DNA from: Otatea glauca
Lineage: Eukaryota; Streptophyta; Magnoliopsida; Poales; Poaceae
Reading direction: 5' to 3'
DNA: 64,000 nucleotides
NCBI GenBank assembly: GCA_036346275.1
Contig: CM070719.1
Location: 13,619,185-13,683,184, forward strand
A program made the translations under genes and the position numbers. Below are positions 10,761 to 20,768 of this stretch, piece after piece. Every line of letters begins with the position of its first letter. Within the stretch, counting starts at the first letter, position 1. The notes under the pieces were generated by a model, which was not told the DNA's origin, ran no database searches, and saw only the letters and a list, made by a program, of their open reading frames with translations.

Positions 10761-11518
10761 ATGTTTTGCCTACGTCTCTTGGCAGAATTTCCATGATTGG
10801 TATCTGTTGTTCGAAATTTTATTCTCCTTAGATATTTCTGCAACGATATTTACAAGGCACAACCAATTATAGATTTTGTAATTGAATATCAAAATTTCAT
10901 AGATGCATTGAGGCAACAGTTTTTTTGATGAGAGGGTCGTAAAATATGAACATTTATAGCACTTTTATCACCTTTCTTATTCTAATGTTCATGGATTCCA
11001 AGGCAAAATTCAATTTTATCAACAGTTCGTCCTGAAAGTTGTCATGCTCTGATTTATCTTCTACTTCATCCTCATCCCTGAATGAGAATACCATATGTGA
11101 TCTATTTTCACTCTGGTCTTGTATAGGAACAGGATCACTAGATCTGGTCCTGTTCTTGCACAAGACCACAGTGAAAATAGGCCGCCTATGATATTCTCAT
11201 TTGAGATGATGAAGTGGAAGATAAGTCAGAGTATGACAACTTTTAGGACAAACTATGGGTGGAATTGGATTTTGCCTAGGAATCCATCAACATTAGAATA
11301 AAAAAGAGGGTGAAAGTACTACAAATATTCATATTTTAAGATTCTCCTCATCAGATAAGCTGTTGCCTTAATGCATCTAGAATGTTTTGATATTCGATTG
11401 CAAAATCTATAACTGGTTATGCTTTGTAAATGTCGCTGTAGAAATATCTAAAGATAATAAAATTTCGAACAATAGATACTAATCATGGAAGTTCTGCCAA
11501 TAGAGTTAGGAGAAAAAA
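10761..11518. repeat. Large inverted repeat (arms about 370 bp) inside the CACTA element
   Basis: The left arm (10761-11137) and right arm (about 11141-11518) are reverse complements with scattered mismatches. TTCCATGATTGGTATCTGTT near 10789 mirrors the right-arm end near 11470-11490. The centre GGATCACTAGATC is near 11130-11143. Transcription through it would give a long hairpin RNA. It lies 170 bp after the captured XH exons. Confidence 0.8.
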
Positions 11519-11839
11519 CATATCACAGACGATTCTAACTACGAACCGTCTGTAAGAGAATATTACAGTCGGTTCGTAGATAGAACCGTCTGTGATTGTG
11601 GATTATCACGGACGGTTTTAGGACCCATTAGAGACGGTTTTATTTTAGAACCGTATATGATATTCCCTCATTAGAGACGGTTCGTAGATAGAACCGTCTC
11701 TGATATTAATTTTTACTAATAGTTCAGAAATTATTTATGATGTGCTTTTCTTATCACTAACACAGGTTTATAGACGGTTTACGCAACTGTTAGTGATGAG
11801 ATTTTTAAATTATGTGTGATAAACTTTTGTGTAGTAGCG

Positions 11840-11868
11840 TCGGCACCTACATGGTGCCTAGCGCCTAG
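11840..11868 (+). pseudogene. Jacalin-like lectin gene, last codons, part 2
   Basis: After the TCG duplication (11840-11842) the sequence completes the split codon to give GTYMVPSA and a TAG stop at 11866-11868. Joined to 8658 it restores a continuous C-terminus (VAL-GTYMVPSA), the usual closing strand of jacalin domains. Bases 11869-12060 look like untranslated downstream sequence. Confidence 0.6.
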
Positions 11869-12078
11869 CCAAATTAAATCATTCGTCGTCTTTTCACTCC
11901 GCCAGGCCACTGCCTACTGGATATATGTCCATGCATTTTATATGTATATCGAACGTGTGTTGACTGAAATAAATGGCTACGTTCGACCTCATGCTTGTGT
12001 GCATGTGATCGATACTAGTTAACGCGACGTGATTCAGTGCTGTAACAGCTGGGTTGTAATGAATAAAAAGTTCTCAGA

Positions 12079-12080
<2 letters not shown>

Positions 12081-12114
<34 letters not shown>
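12081..12114. repeat. (TA)n microsatellite
   Basis: An uninterrupted run of about 17 TA units downstream of the lectin stop codon. Confidence 0.95.
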
Positions 12115-12117
<3 letters not shown>

Positions 12118-12157
12118 GATCCCGACGAACTATCGATTTGAGTATTTGATCTTTGTT

Positions 12158-12181
12158 CATGCATGCATGCATGCATGCATG
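12158..12181. repeat. (CATG)n microsatellite
   Basis: Six CATG units in a row, self-complementary throughout. Confidence 0.9.
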
Positions 12182-12350
12182 TCTGCGCTTGTGCGTATGA
12201 CTGATTGATCGACTACCCTGTTATATTATAGTGTAGTTAGTTCGTTTTGAGCATCAAGTATATGTTTGCTCCTACCTATACGACCTAAGTACGTATACGC
12301 AACGTATTTATATAAGTCTCGCCAATAAACGACACATAAACTTTCTGATA

Positions 12351-12351
<1 letters not shown>

Positions 12352-12410
<59 letters not shown>
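12352..12410. repeat. (AT)n microsatellite, about 59 bp
   Basis: A pure AT dinucleotide run. The apparent Tyr-Ile ORF across it is an artefact. Confidence 0.95.
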
Positions 12411-12414
<4 letters not shown>

Positions 12415-12436
12415 CTGCAGTAAACTCAATGTATAT

Positions 12437-12797
12437 GGATATTAAAATCTGTGTTTATTAGTGAGATATATATCATTATATTGCTCTCGTTGTCAGTAAG
12501 CAAGTGGTAAAAACCGTTCGTGAATCGGAGCTATCAATAAAACGTTATGGCTAAATAAAAAAGAATAGATTCTAGTTCAAATAAGTAAACACATTACTAG
12601 CTTAACATTGCATGATCGATTAATAAATGCGATTCTTGTTTGTACGTATATGAATCTGTTTATTCTTTGTTTTAACCATAACTTTTTATTGGCAGCTCCG
12701 ATTCGTAAACGGTTTTAACCAGTAGCTTAGTGATGACGAGAGCAACATATTGATATAAGTCTTGCGGTATGAATCAGATTTTACTATCCGTTTACAT
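12437..12797. mobile_element. Foldback/MITE-like inverted repeat
   Basis: Left-arm sequence GGATATTAAAATCTG ... TTGCTCTCGTTGTCAGTAAG ... CGGAGCTATCAATAAAACGTTATGG (12437-12565) is mirrored by the right arm (about 12670-12797). The arms are about 120 bp at roughly 75-80% by eye, with a short AT-rich centre. Superfamily and exact ends were not resolved. Confidence 0.6.
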
Positions 12798-12799
12798 AT

Positions 12800-14120
12800 A
12801 TTTTATTATCGATAAACATAGTTTTTACTATCATGTCGAAGGGATCAGTGGCCTATGGAGTAGTAAACTCTTACGATACATTCGGTAAATTAGCAGTAAA
12901 ATCTCATTCACACGTTGTTTATGCCCCAAAAATTTTAAAAATGGGAAACACACAAATTTAAAATTTAAAAATATAATTGAATAAAAATTGTAATCGGAAT
13001 CAAGATTTTAATTTAAAATATCATCATTTTCTTCAATTTTAGTGTTAAGGAAAGAATAAGTTGCAATATTAAAACTTTTTCTTACAAAATTAACAAACTA
13101 TGAAAATGAGTTTTAAATATAATCTTATTTTGAATTTCCATACTTTATGAAATTTTTCTTAAATTTTGGTTCCTAAGAAAATCATTTATATTAATTGTTT
13201 TCTTTTCCTCCAAAATACAAACCCAACATTCCTTAAGAAATAAAATCTGGAACAATTCATATAAATCCAAAATCTTGTCCATGTCGTCTCAAAAAATTTT
13301 CAAAGCAATGTGAACTCATTTATTTCTGAAAATAAATAAAAAACTGTGATGTAAGACTAAAACATTTCAATATCAGAATTATTAATTTTTTCTCAAATCA
13401 TTTCATATCCTGGAAAATTTATCACATCATATAAACCACCAGGGTAACTTACGGGAAAAAATTTATAAATAAATAATCTCATTTATTGCATATATAAAAT
13501 TAAAAACAGAAACTGAAATAAATCAATAATAAAAATTGAAGAATTTTATAAAAATAAATAAAATTTATCATAAGCTGAAAATTTTATGGTAACTCCCAAT
13601 AATCATTAGTATTACGCATACAAATTTTCATATAAAATAAATCTTATTTGTTACCTGAGAAAAATAAAAATCAGAAAACAGAATTTTAGCGCAGCTGTCT
13701 TGTCAGAATTGTAATAATTTCCTAAGATAATATATTCAGCCGAAATTTCTACAGTAGGATAAATATTATCTCCAGATCACGCACAAAAATTTTCAAAAAT
13801 GTGAGACATGATTTGTAGGTTAATTAATTGAGGAGACCTTATCCTGGCAGGACATAGTAAGTCGGTTCTCTTTATCTCTCACTGCCATATGGGCCTGGCT
13901 ACAGTATGGGACCCACCTGCCAGTAGCACAACTTTCTGCTTTCTCCCTCAAGACAACGATGCCGTCACTGCCCGACCTGTGCCACGGCAGGGAAATGCTA
14001 TTCGATCAAGCTGCCACGGCAATTAAAACAATGCCAATCTTCTGCCACGGCAAAAGCCTGGATCACAGCCGAGCTCGCCAACCATCTTCACTTGTCCTCT
14101 GTGCCGATCCTTTGCCACGG
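12800..14120. other. AT-rich repetitive DNA, no gene recognised
   Basis: Long A/T-rich tracts (12.9-13.8 kb) end in a more GC-rich segment with GCCACGGCA words (13.93-14.12 kb) that continues on the far side of the solo LTR (CAACAGGAGAAGG at 15038 on). It is probably a decayed LTR or internal region of another retrotransposon. Confidence 0.4.
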
Positions 14121-14125
14121 CAACA

Positions 14126-15037
14126 TGACGAATACTCATACCAAGGGTACCCCAACGGCCCAAGGTGACGAGCAGGCTGCCTCAAGCATAACTCGAGCCT
14201 AGCAGGCCGCTTCAGGCCCACTACCGATCAAAGAACCTGCAGGACCGCACAAGACGCCCATTCCCGACCGATCGGGATAGGCATCCCCGACCAAGCAGGG
14301 CTCCCAACCTCCGCAGCAGGTCGGATCCCCCGACTCCGATCAAACCAAGGCAACCTCCGCCGAGGGCCGCGTGTCGAAGCCTCCACCGGCCCACAGCCAC
14401 GTGCCCTACGGACGGGGTCAATCGAAGTGACTATACGAGAGCAGGTAGCCCCTTCCCAAGATGGTTTAATGACTGCTGAAGTCAAGCTTCCAGTCCCATC
14501 GACCAGTCACGTACGACACGAAAGCACGCTCCCTCCCGAGGCAGCACCAACGTTAAACACAGCAACGTCAACACTCGTCAGGTTCACAGAAGGCAGGTGC
14601 GCTATTTCCCAACGAAGCAGCTAACCGCTCCGCCCAACAAGACTACCGACCCAGCGTGGGCAAGACGAGCGGTGACCAGTCGACAGAACGAAGGACCGAA
14701 GCTCTTAGCATAGGTCACCTCACCCTTCCTCAACTCTCGATGTAACCTGCCCCTTCCTACTGTATAAAAGAAGGCAGGAACCCTGGGGAAGGAGGAGAGG
14801 GAAGAGACACATACACAAGCAACGAGCATTCTTGCGCTAAGGCTCTTAGCTCGCTCTTGTAAACACTGTGTAACCATCCGCCCTAAAGACAATACAATAC
14901 CACCACACGAACTGGAGTAGGGATATTCAGCCCGAACCAGTATACATCTTGGGCTTCCGAGTCTAACCATTCAGGGAGTGGGAACGCGCGGCCCCTTAGA
15001 CTTACAAATTTACTTGCCGGTGCTCGAAACGCCGACA
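14126..15037 (+). repeat. Solo LTR of the gypsy family seen at 1-3986
   Basis: It starts TGACGAATACTCATACC and ends GCTCGAAACGCCGACA, matching both ends of the LTR at 3033-3986, but 912 bp long. It is flanked by CAACA at 14121-14125 and 15038-15042, a perfect 5 bp duplication, with no internal region. This is the scar of LTR-LTR recombination. A TATAAAAG box is at about 14763, and the R/U5-type stretch GTATACATCTTGGGCTTCCG near 14940 also occurs (reversed) in the other copy. Confidence 0.95.
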
Positions 15038-15042
15038 CAACA

Positions 15043-17220
15043 GGAGAAGGCTCAGATCGCTACCACGAAAGGGAGATCACGCCACCACAGCCAGTTACTG
15101 TCATCATTAGCAGGTAAAATGGATTCCCTTCTGCTCATAGATGCTTGCCACGGTGTTAATTAACAACGAAAACCTCTAATTTTTCTCCTCCACCAAGGCC
15201 GCTGCAGGCCTTGATGGTGGCCCACCACCGGTCAAACCCGAGCCCACAGCCCGCTTCGCCAAGCTGCCCTCCTGCTCGGTGTGCCGCCGGTCGGTTGAAA
15301 CTGGCTGTGCTTCGTCGCCGGCGTCAAGCCCTAACTGGATCCCCTGTTTCGTCCCACTGACTTATGGGACCGGTTCATTAGCCGGCGTGAGTCGGGATTA
15401 GTTCAATAAGTGAATACGTTTTCCAAATTCAGAAAGTGTATTTCATATTTTTCAGTAAATTTTCTAATCGGCCTATGTTCAAACATTAATATCTTTTGCA
15501 TTTTTTATCCAATTCTAGTGAGATAAATTTATAAATTAATTTAAAATCATGCGGTTTCATAATATGCCAAAATATTTAATTTTCAACCTAAGTTTGAATT
15601 ATTTGAATTTAAATTTAAACAAAACCCTAATATGGTCTCTATATAAAAGTTGAAAACCCTAGATTCTAAAATCATGAAAGAATTTCCATATGCTCCTGAG
15701 ACCAAAAGAAACCCATTTGTGTAAAAGTATTTAATATTTCAACCCAATCTGAATTATTTGGATTAAAATTTAAGTAAACCCTAATATGGTTACTATTAGA
15801 AATATTTAAACCATAACTCCATAAATCATGAAACAAATTTTAAAATGTTCCTGAGGTACTGATTATTCCAAATATATAAAAATATTTAGATTTAAACTTA
15901 GTTTGTATCATGTTTGTAAATGGACCATTATTCAATGCATAAAAAAATTTAAATAGTTATAACTTGTGCAAATAAGTTCTAATCTTGGTAAAACTAATTC
16001 GTAGGTCTTAGTGATGCCATAATACCCCTGTTTGTGCAAAAATATTTCATATTTGTTTAAGTTTTGAATCAAGTTTGTAATTAATCTTGATTTAAATATA
16101 TATATGATTAGTATGTAAATAAAATCCATGGATAAGTACAATTGTAAAAGAAACCAATCCATAAATGTGCTATAGGTCTAGATTAACTAATCTTACAAAG
16201 ACATTTATATTTAGCTTAGCTTAGATTGAACCAGGTTCCTAAATAGTTTAGCTTTCTACATACAAAAGATTAACGTATGCCTAACTATCAGCAATAAGTG
16301 TTAATACAAGTAAAACCAGTTCGTATATGCTCTAAAAATTGAAAACACCTAATAAAATAAAAATCATTATAGTAAGTAATAATTTGTACTTAGCCTCTTA
16401 ATTAAAATATGCTTTCGCGTACTGGGTATGTATACTTAAGGATTGAAGCAAACAAAATGAATTAATTAAATGTTAGATCATGAAGGATTAATCTCAAAAT
16501 ATCCCTAAGGTTAAGATTGTATTAGTCGGGAAAAATGTCTAATTTGAATTAAGTTCACAAAAGACTTCATTTTTCATATTCATACAAACTAAAATATTAA
16601 TAACTTTCACAAATAAAAGCAAAAAGATGCAAAACCAGTTTCTAGATACTTCTGGGGTCATAACCTACTAATGCTATAAAAATGTTTGCATATCTATGTA
16701 AATTGCACTCGCAAATCTAAAACGAAGTTTAACCCTTTATAATGTAAACTTTATAAATATATAAGATTAAGAAATGCATAGAACATCTCGGATAAACATC
16801 AATATCAATGGGACCAACTTAGAAATGCTCCCTAAGGCAAGAACGTCCTATTCTGTAGTAACAATTCTATTTAAGCATGCTTTGCATTTGAATCCTATTA
16901 AAAGTCTAACCCTACGTATTATAAACCCTAAAATCTATAATATAAATAAACGAACTTAAATAATAGGAAATCAGCAATTAAAATATTTTTATCACCAGAA
17001 CCTTCTTAAAACTATAAACTTATACCCTATAACAGTAACCTAAACCTAAACCCTGCGCATGTTAGTTTATTGATTATTAGTTCCTCTAGTTCATTTAGAG
17101 TCTAACCATTTGTAACCTTCGCAAGCAAGCATTAAAAATTGTACATTTAAATCTATCAGAATTCCGATATCTTACTGTAATACCTCGGAAGGGAATTAGA
17201 TTTTTGTAATATTGCAAAAA
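15043..17220. other. AT-rich repetitive DNA with diverged repeats, no gene recognised
   Basis: After a GC-richer stretch (15.17-15.4 kb) the DNA is AT-rich. Loosely repeated words such as AAACCCTAATATGGT and AAATCATGAAA...CTCCTGAG recur near 15.62-15.70 and 15.78-15.86 kb, with weaker echoes later (period about 160 bp). Long gypsy LTRs often look like this. Ends were not found. Confidence 0.4.
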
Positions 17221-17577
17221 AGATTTGATAGGAGAATTCTCCATGGGCTGGGCCAGTAGGACTTGGGCCAACCCTAGCTCCCTTCCCCATCAGGCTGCAC
17301 CCCCTCCCACCTCATCCAGCTGCCTCCTCTCCCCTCTTTCCTTGCAGCAGCCCCTTCCTCTCCCCATAGCAGCCACCCTCCCCTGTTCTTTCCCCTCCCT
17401 AGCTGCCCCTCACTCCTCCCTTGGGACAGCCATTGACCTTCCTCGCACCGCTGTTGCTGCTGCACATGCTGGTGTCATGAATCGCGGGAGTTCTAGGGCA
17501 GATCATGCGGAGGAGTGAGGAACACTTGATCTGAGGGGAAACACTGACATCACCCTTCCATCGAGTCTTTGGGCGAA
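17221..17577. other. C-rich block with an unconvincing ORF
   Basis: CTCCCCT-rich sequence with an open frame on the plus strand (17225-17518) made of Ser/Pro/Leu-rich low-complexity residues. No domain was recognised; it may be a leader of a decayed element. Confidence 0.3.
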
Positions 17578-18104
17578 GGTATAATCCTTAGGGGTGGGCA
17601 TTTTTTAACCGAAACCAAAAAACCGAACCGAAATAACCGAGAAATTTGGTTTTTTTGGTTTTCGATTCGGTGTTTGCTTTCCAGAAACCGAAATAACCTA
17701 AAAACTGAAATTTCAAAGATGCCTTCCACGAAATCCCGTCGGCCCAATCTTCTTATCGCCATATGGCCCATCTCCTCGTTTGTCTAAACTATCTCATCCA
17801 CGTCTCCCCTAGCCCCAGTCTCCAATTCGTGAGCTCCCAAGTCACAACCCTACCGAAGGTCCGAAGCAGATCTAGGGCCGCCGACAGCCGCCAGCTGCCG
17901 CGGGCTTGTGGTGCTGTCGGCCCGCCGCTGGATCGCCCATCCCCCCAAGACCTAGGGCCCAGACCTCGACGCCTCCTTCCTCAACCACGCCTGCTCTGTC
18001 AATGCTGCCTCCTCCCTCAGTGCCTCCTAACCTCCTCCCACGATGCCGCCTAAAGCCGACGTCATCTACACCTGCTTCCCCATCATTCGTCGCAAGCAAG
18101 CTTC
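17578..18104. other. AACCGAAA-rich segment and GC-rich unknown DNA
   Basis: GGGGTGGGCATTTTTTAACC opens a tract of alternating AACCGAAA and TTTCGGTT-type words (17.60-17.72 kb), a look I associate with ends of some hAT-like elements. GC-rich DNA without a recognised gene follows until the copia RT fragment. No terminal repeats or duplication were identified. Confidence 0.35.
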
Positions 18105-18587
18105 CAGTTGGAAGCCAAGGAAGTAGCTCAACTCGTCCATCATGCTCATCTCGACCTCTATGCTCATTACCTCTAAAAACTGAGACACAAGAGAGTGTGA
18201 AGAGCAACCAAAGATAATATCGTCCACATAAATCTAGACGAGGTGAAAATGAAACTTCTGGTGTCTAATAAACAGAGTCTTGTCTACTATACCTATATTA
18301 AAACCACGATTGAGAAGATAGGACTTAGCCTCTCATACCAAGATCTAGGAGCCTGCTTAAGTCCATATAAAGCTTTGAAAAGCTTGAAGACATGGTTTAG
18401 GTATTTGGGGTTCTCGAATCATAGAGGCTGCCTGACATTCACCTCTTCCTCAATATATCTATTGAGAAATACACTCTTGACATCCATTTGATAAAGCTTG
18501 AAGCCCTTAGATGTTGAAAAAGCAAGTAGGATCCTAATAGGCTCTAGTCTAGCTATAAGGGCAAAAGTCTCCTTAAAGTCAAAACCC
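18105..18587 (-). pseudogene. Copia-A reverse transcriptase fragment (downstream part)
   Basis: The minus strand reads GFDFKETFALIARLEP, QMDVKSVFLNRYIEEEV, LYGLKQAPRSWYERL and IYVDDIIFG (YVDD at 18218-18230): copia RT motifs in order, with both catalytic Asp sites present. There is a TGA in place of Gly before FENPKYL and a frameshift after WYERL. It is the continuation of the copia-A pol that stops at 44321; element B (18588-44315) separates the halves. The homology ends at about 18105. Confidence 0.85.
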
Positions 18588-18591
18588 TTCA

Positions 18592-19346
18592 TGAGGCATA
18601 ATTGGAGGCCCGATCTTTTGATGAGATGGATAACTATCGATTAGTGGAGACGACCCTCACAATCCAGGCTACGATCGAAATACGACCAATGCCAAGTAAT
18701 CGTTGAACCAAACTCCAAATTGTTATCAACCGTGCCAAAACCCGGTTGACCTGAGCACCAAGATCAATTCCTGCAAGCAATCGAAGAACAAGCAAGAACA
18801 AAGCAAAAGCAATCTGAAATTGCAAATATAGTAGAAGTATTGATATGGGTTCCAAAGCACGGTATTACTGTTGATCTAGCCGAACAAGAGAATACCAAAT
18901 AGTTTCACCAAGGAAAACTACAACTAAACAAAATCCAAGTAATTTTGGGGGACTCCCTAGCTATATATAGGTAAAAGAGAAAAGGGATTTAGCCAGCACA
19001 AAGGAGTGGCCAAATAGGACTCTTACAAGGTCCAAGGCCCAAGTTTGACTCGAACTGGAAAGTTGACCTGACTTGTTTTGGTGATTGCGGAGTGGTCTGA
19101 AGGAATTTTTAGGTGGGGTTAAATCCATTGGAAAGATCTCGAAGTATTATTTTAATCAAGTGCAAGAACTCTCCAATCAGATGCCGTATGCAAAAGTTAT
19201 GCTCGTTTTACTTCAGGCTGGTATCCGGAGGCCGAATTGGATTCCAGAACATGATGTATTTGATATCTATCTCTCTTTGGCCCATGGATGACGTGCTATA
19301 GTTGGTCCAACTAGTTGTGGTCGTATCCGTAGTACTGATGTCCACA
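18592..19346 (-). repeat. 3' LTR of element B
   Basis: The minus strand starts TGTGGACATCAGTAC right after the purine-rich GAAGGGGAGGATGA and ends ATGCCTCA, 755 bp. It is clearly diverged from the partner LTR (roughly one difference per 12-15 bases by eye), so B is the older shell of the nest. Confidence 0.9.
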
Positions 19347-20447
19347 TCATCCTCCCCTTCTTGAATTTGAGTCGTCCTTGAGTCAAGCTCACCTTTTAGC
19401 TCGTCCTCAATACCAAACATCCTGATATAGGTCCTGCATTTAATTAAATAAAATAGTAGCTCCGCCTCTTTATATATTTTAAAGACAAGAAAGAGATTAA
19501 GAGGATTCACCTGATAATTATCCACATAGCTCAACACTTCTTTCCAGCATATAAGGCATGATGAGTGCTAGCACTCTTAGATGCTTCCTCCCATCCTTGA
19601 AGGACAACCATCCTCGTTTTTGGACAAGATGGAAAAGAAATAAGCAACAAAAAGAACAACGTGTACGTAGCATATTTGTATGTATCCCATATTTTATTGT
19701 TCTTTTGATTTCTCGTAATGCTATTTACATAACAGTAAATGAGGAAATCAGATTTAAGCAAATCACTTTTTCTCACAATTTTGCAACTCAATTTGTGATT
19801 ATAAGTGAAGCATATAATATAAATATTAATATGATTCAGTTTGCAACTTAATTTGTAAATATAAGTAAAGCAAATATCTATCCCTGTCCTTGGATAAAGA
19901 ATACTCATGTTTTGTAAGTCTCGTTCAATAACATATATGGGCAAAACTACAAGTCTTGGCAACTAACGTAGCTCATTCATATGATCAGATTGTAAACAAT
20001 CAATATCAAACCATTCCAACAATGGTGACATAATTTTAATGAGCTTCCACTCATCAACTACGACATGCTGATTTGTATTACAAGTCAATGTACTAAAATT
20101 CGAACAATGAGGTAGCAAGCTATGGGTATCACACATACCAGGAAAATTTAATGGTGCCTTGCATGAAACAAGTTGTTGCATACAACTAGGATTCCCCAAA
20201 ACATCAAGCTTCAATTCAGCAAGTTTATCATAAGTTATGCATATTATGTAAACAAGAAACTTGCCATCTATGCCATAATCCTCAAATAAATTGATTTAAA
20301 ACAATAGGCATAGGTGCTAGATAAAGACTTAAAAGATGAAATTTCAGAAATCTTATCCATAGCATAAATCAAGATATCAGGCTCATTCAACATGATATAG
20401 CACAAAACAGTGGCAGAGGATATTCTAGCTATTACTTCCTTATTCGT
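19347..20447 (-). pseudogene. 3' internal remnant of element B
   Basis: Next to the 3' LTR the minus strand reads ELDSRTTQIQEGEDDVD, resembling the acidic C-terminal tail of chromovirus pol. Beyond it, 19.45-20.45 kb has no recognisable domain. It includes a short duplication of CAACTNAATTTGT...AAGTNAAGCA (about 19785-19875). Confidence 0.5.
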
Positions 20448-20683
20448 ACCGCTGCCCGGAGCCGGTTGGGCCCGGCAAAGATGGCGGCGCACCACGATGG
20501 GCGGTAGTGCCGGCCGAAGCCGAAGGTTGATTTTTGGGAAATTTGATTCTTCCGCTTCATTTTGATTGTTAAGGATGTTGGATTAGTTTCTTAGGGTGAA
20601 GAATTGCATTTGTGATCTTCTTTGGGGGAAAAAATTGAATTTGGGATCATTCACCCCCCTCTGATCACCATCTTGATCCTTCA
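20448..20683 (+). repeat. 5' LTR of copia-C, truncated to its last ~236 bp
   Basis: The sequence from GATTTTTGGGAAATTTGATTC to GATCCTTCA matches 41030-41188 at the end of the 3' LTR. The upstream 1.4 kb of the LTR is missing, so the promoter is gone and no duplication can be checked on this side. Confidence 0.85.
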
Positions 20684-20685
20684 AT

Positions 20686-20698
20686 TGGTATCAGAACC
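20686..20698 (+). other. Primer binding site of copia-C
   Basis: TGGTATCAGAACC lies two bases after the LTR end. It is the tRNA-Met-type PBS with one difference from TGGTATCAGAGCC. Confidence 0.8.
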
Positions 20699-20768
20699 GG
20701 TTCTGCTTCTTCATAGATCTTTTGATTCTTCTGTTGGTTTCTCCCTCTCTACCCTTTGCGAGCTAAGC

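Larger units (their letters stand above)
8659..11839 (+). mobile_element. Non-autonomous CACTA (En/Spm) transposon carrying gene fragments
   Basis: The left end is CACTATTACAGAAAAGG; the right end, reversed, is CGCTACTACACAAAAG. A 3 bp TCG duplication flanks it (8656-8658 and 11840-11842). Both ends hold subterminal palindromic repeats of the type AACCGTCTGTGAT (8690-8900 and 11520-11790). No transposase was seen, so it would need one from elsewhere. Inside are a GC-rich exon-like block, FDM/IDN2-type exons and a large inverted repeat. The one mismatch in the terminal CACTA (CGCTA on the right) may weaken mobility. Confidence 0.85.

Noticed and set aside
12226..12429. 67-aa minus-strand ORF with Tyr-Ile repeats
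   Set aside because: It is a translation of the (AT)n microsatellite.
17178..17200. TGTAATACCTCGG as an LTR start
   Set aside because: No polypurine tract precedes it and no partner end or duplication was found.
17872..18217. Pro/Ser-rich ORFs of 103-111 aa on both strands
   Set aside because: They overlap the minus-strand copia RT motifs (YVDD at 18218-18230) or GC-rich DNA; no domain.
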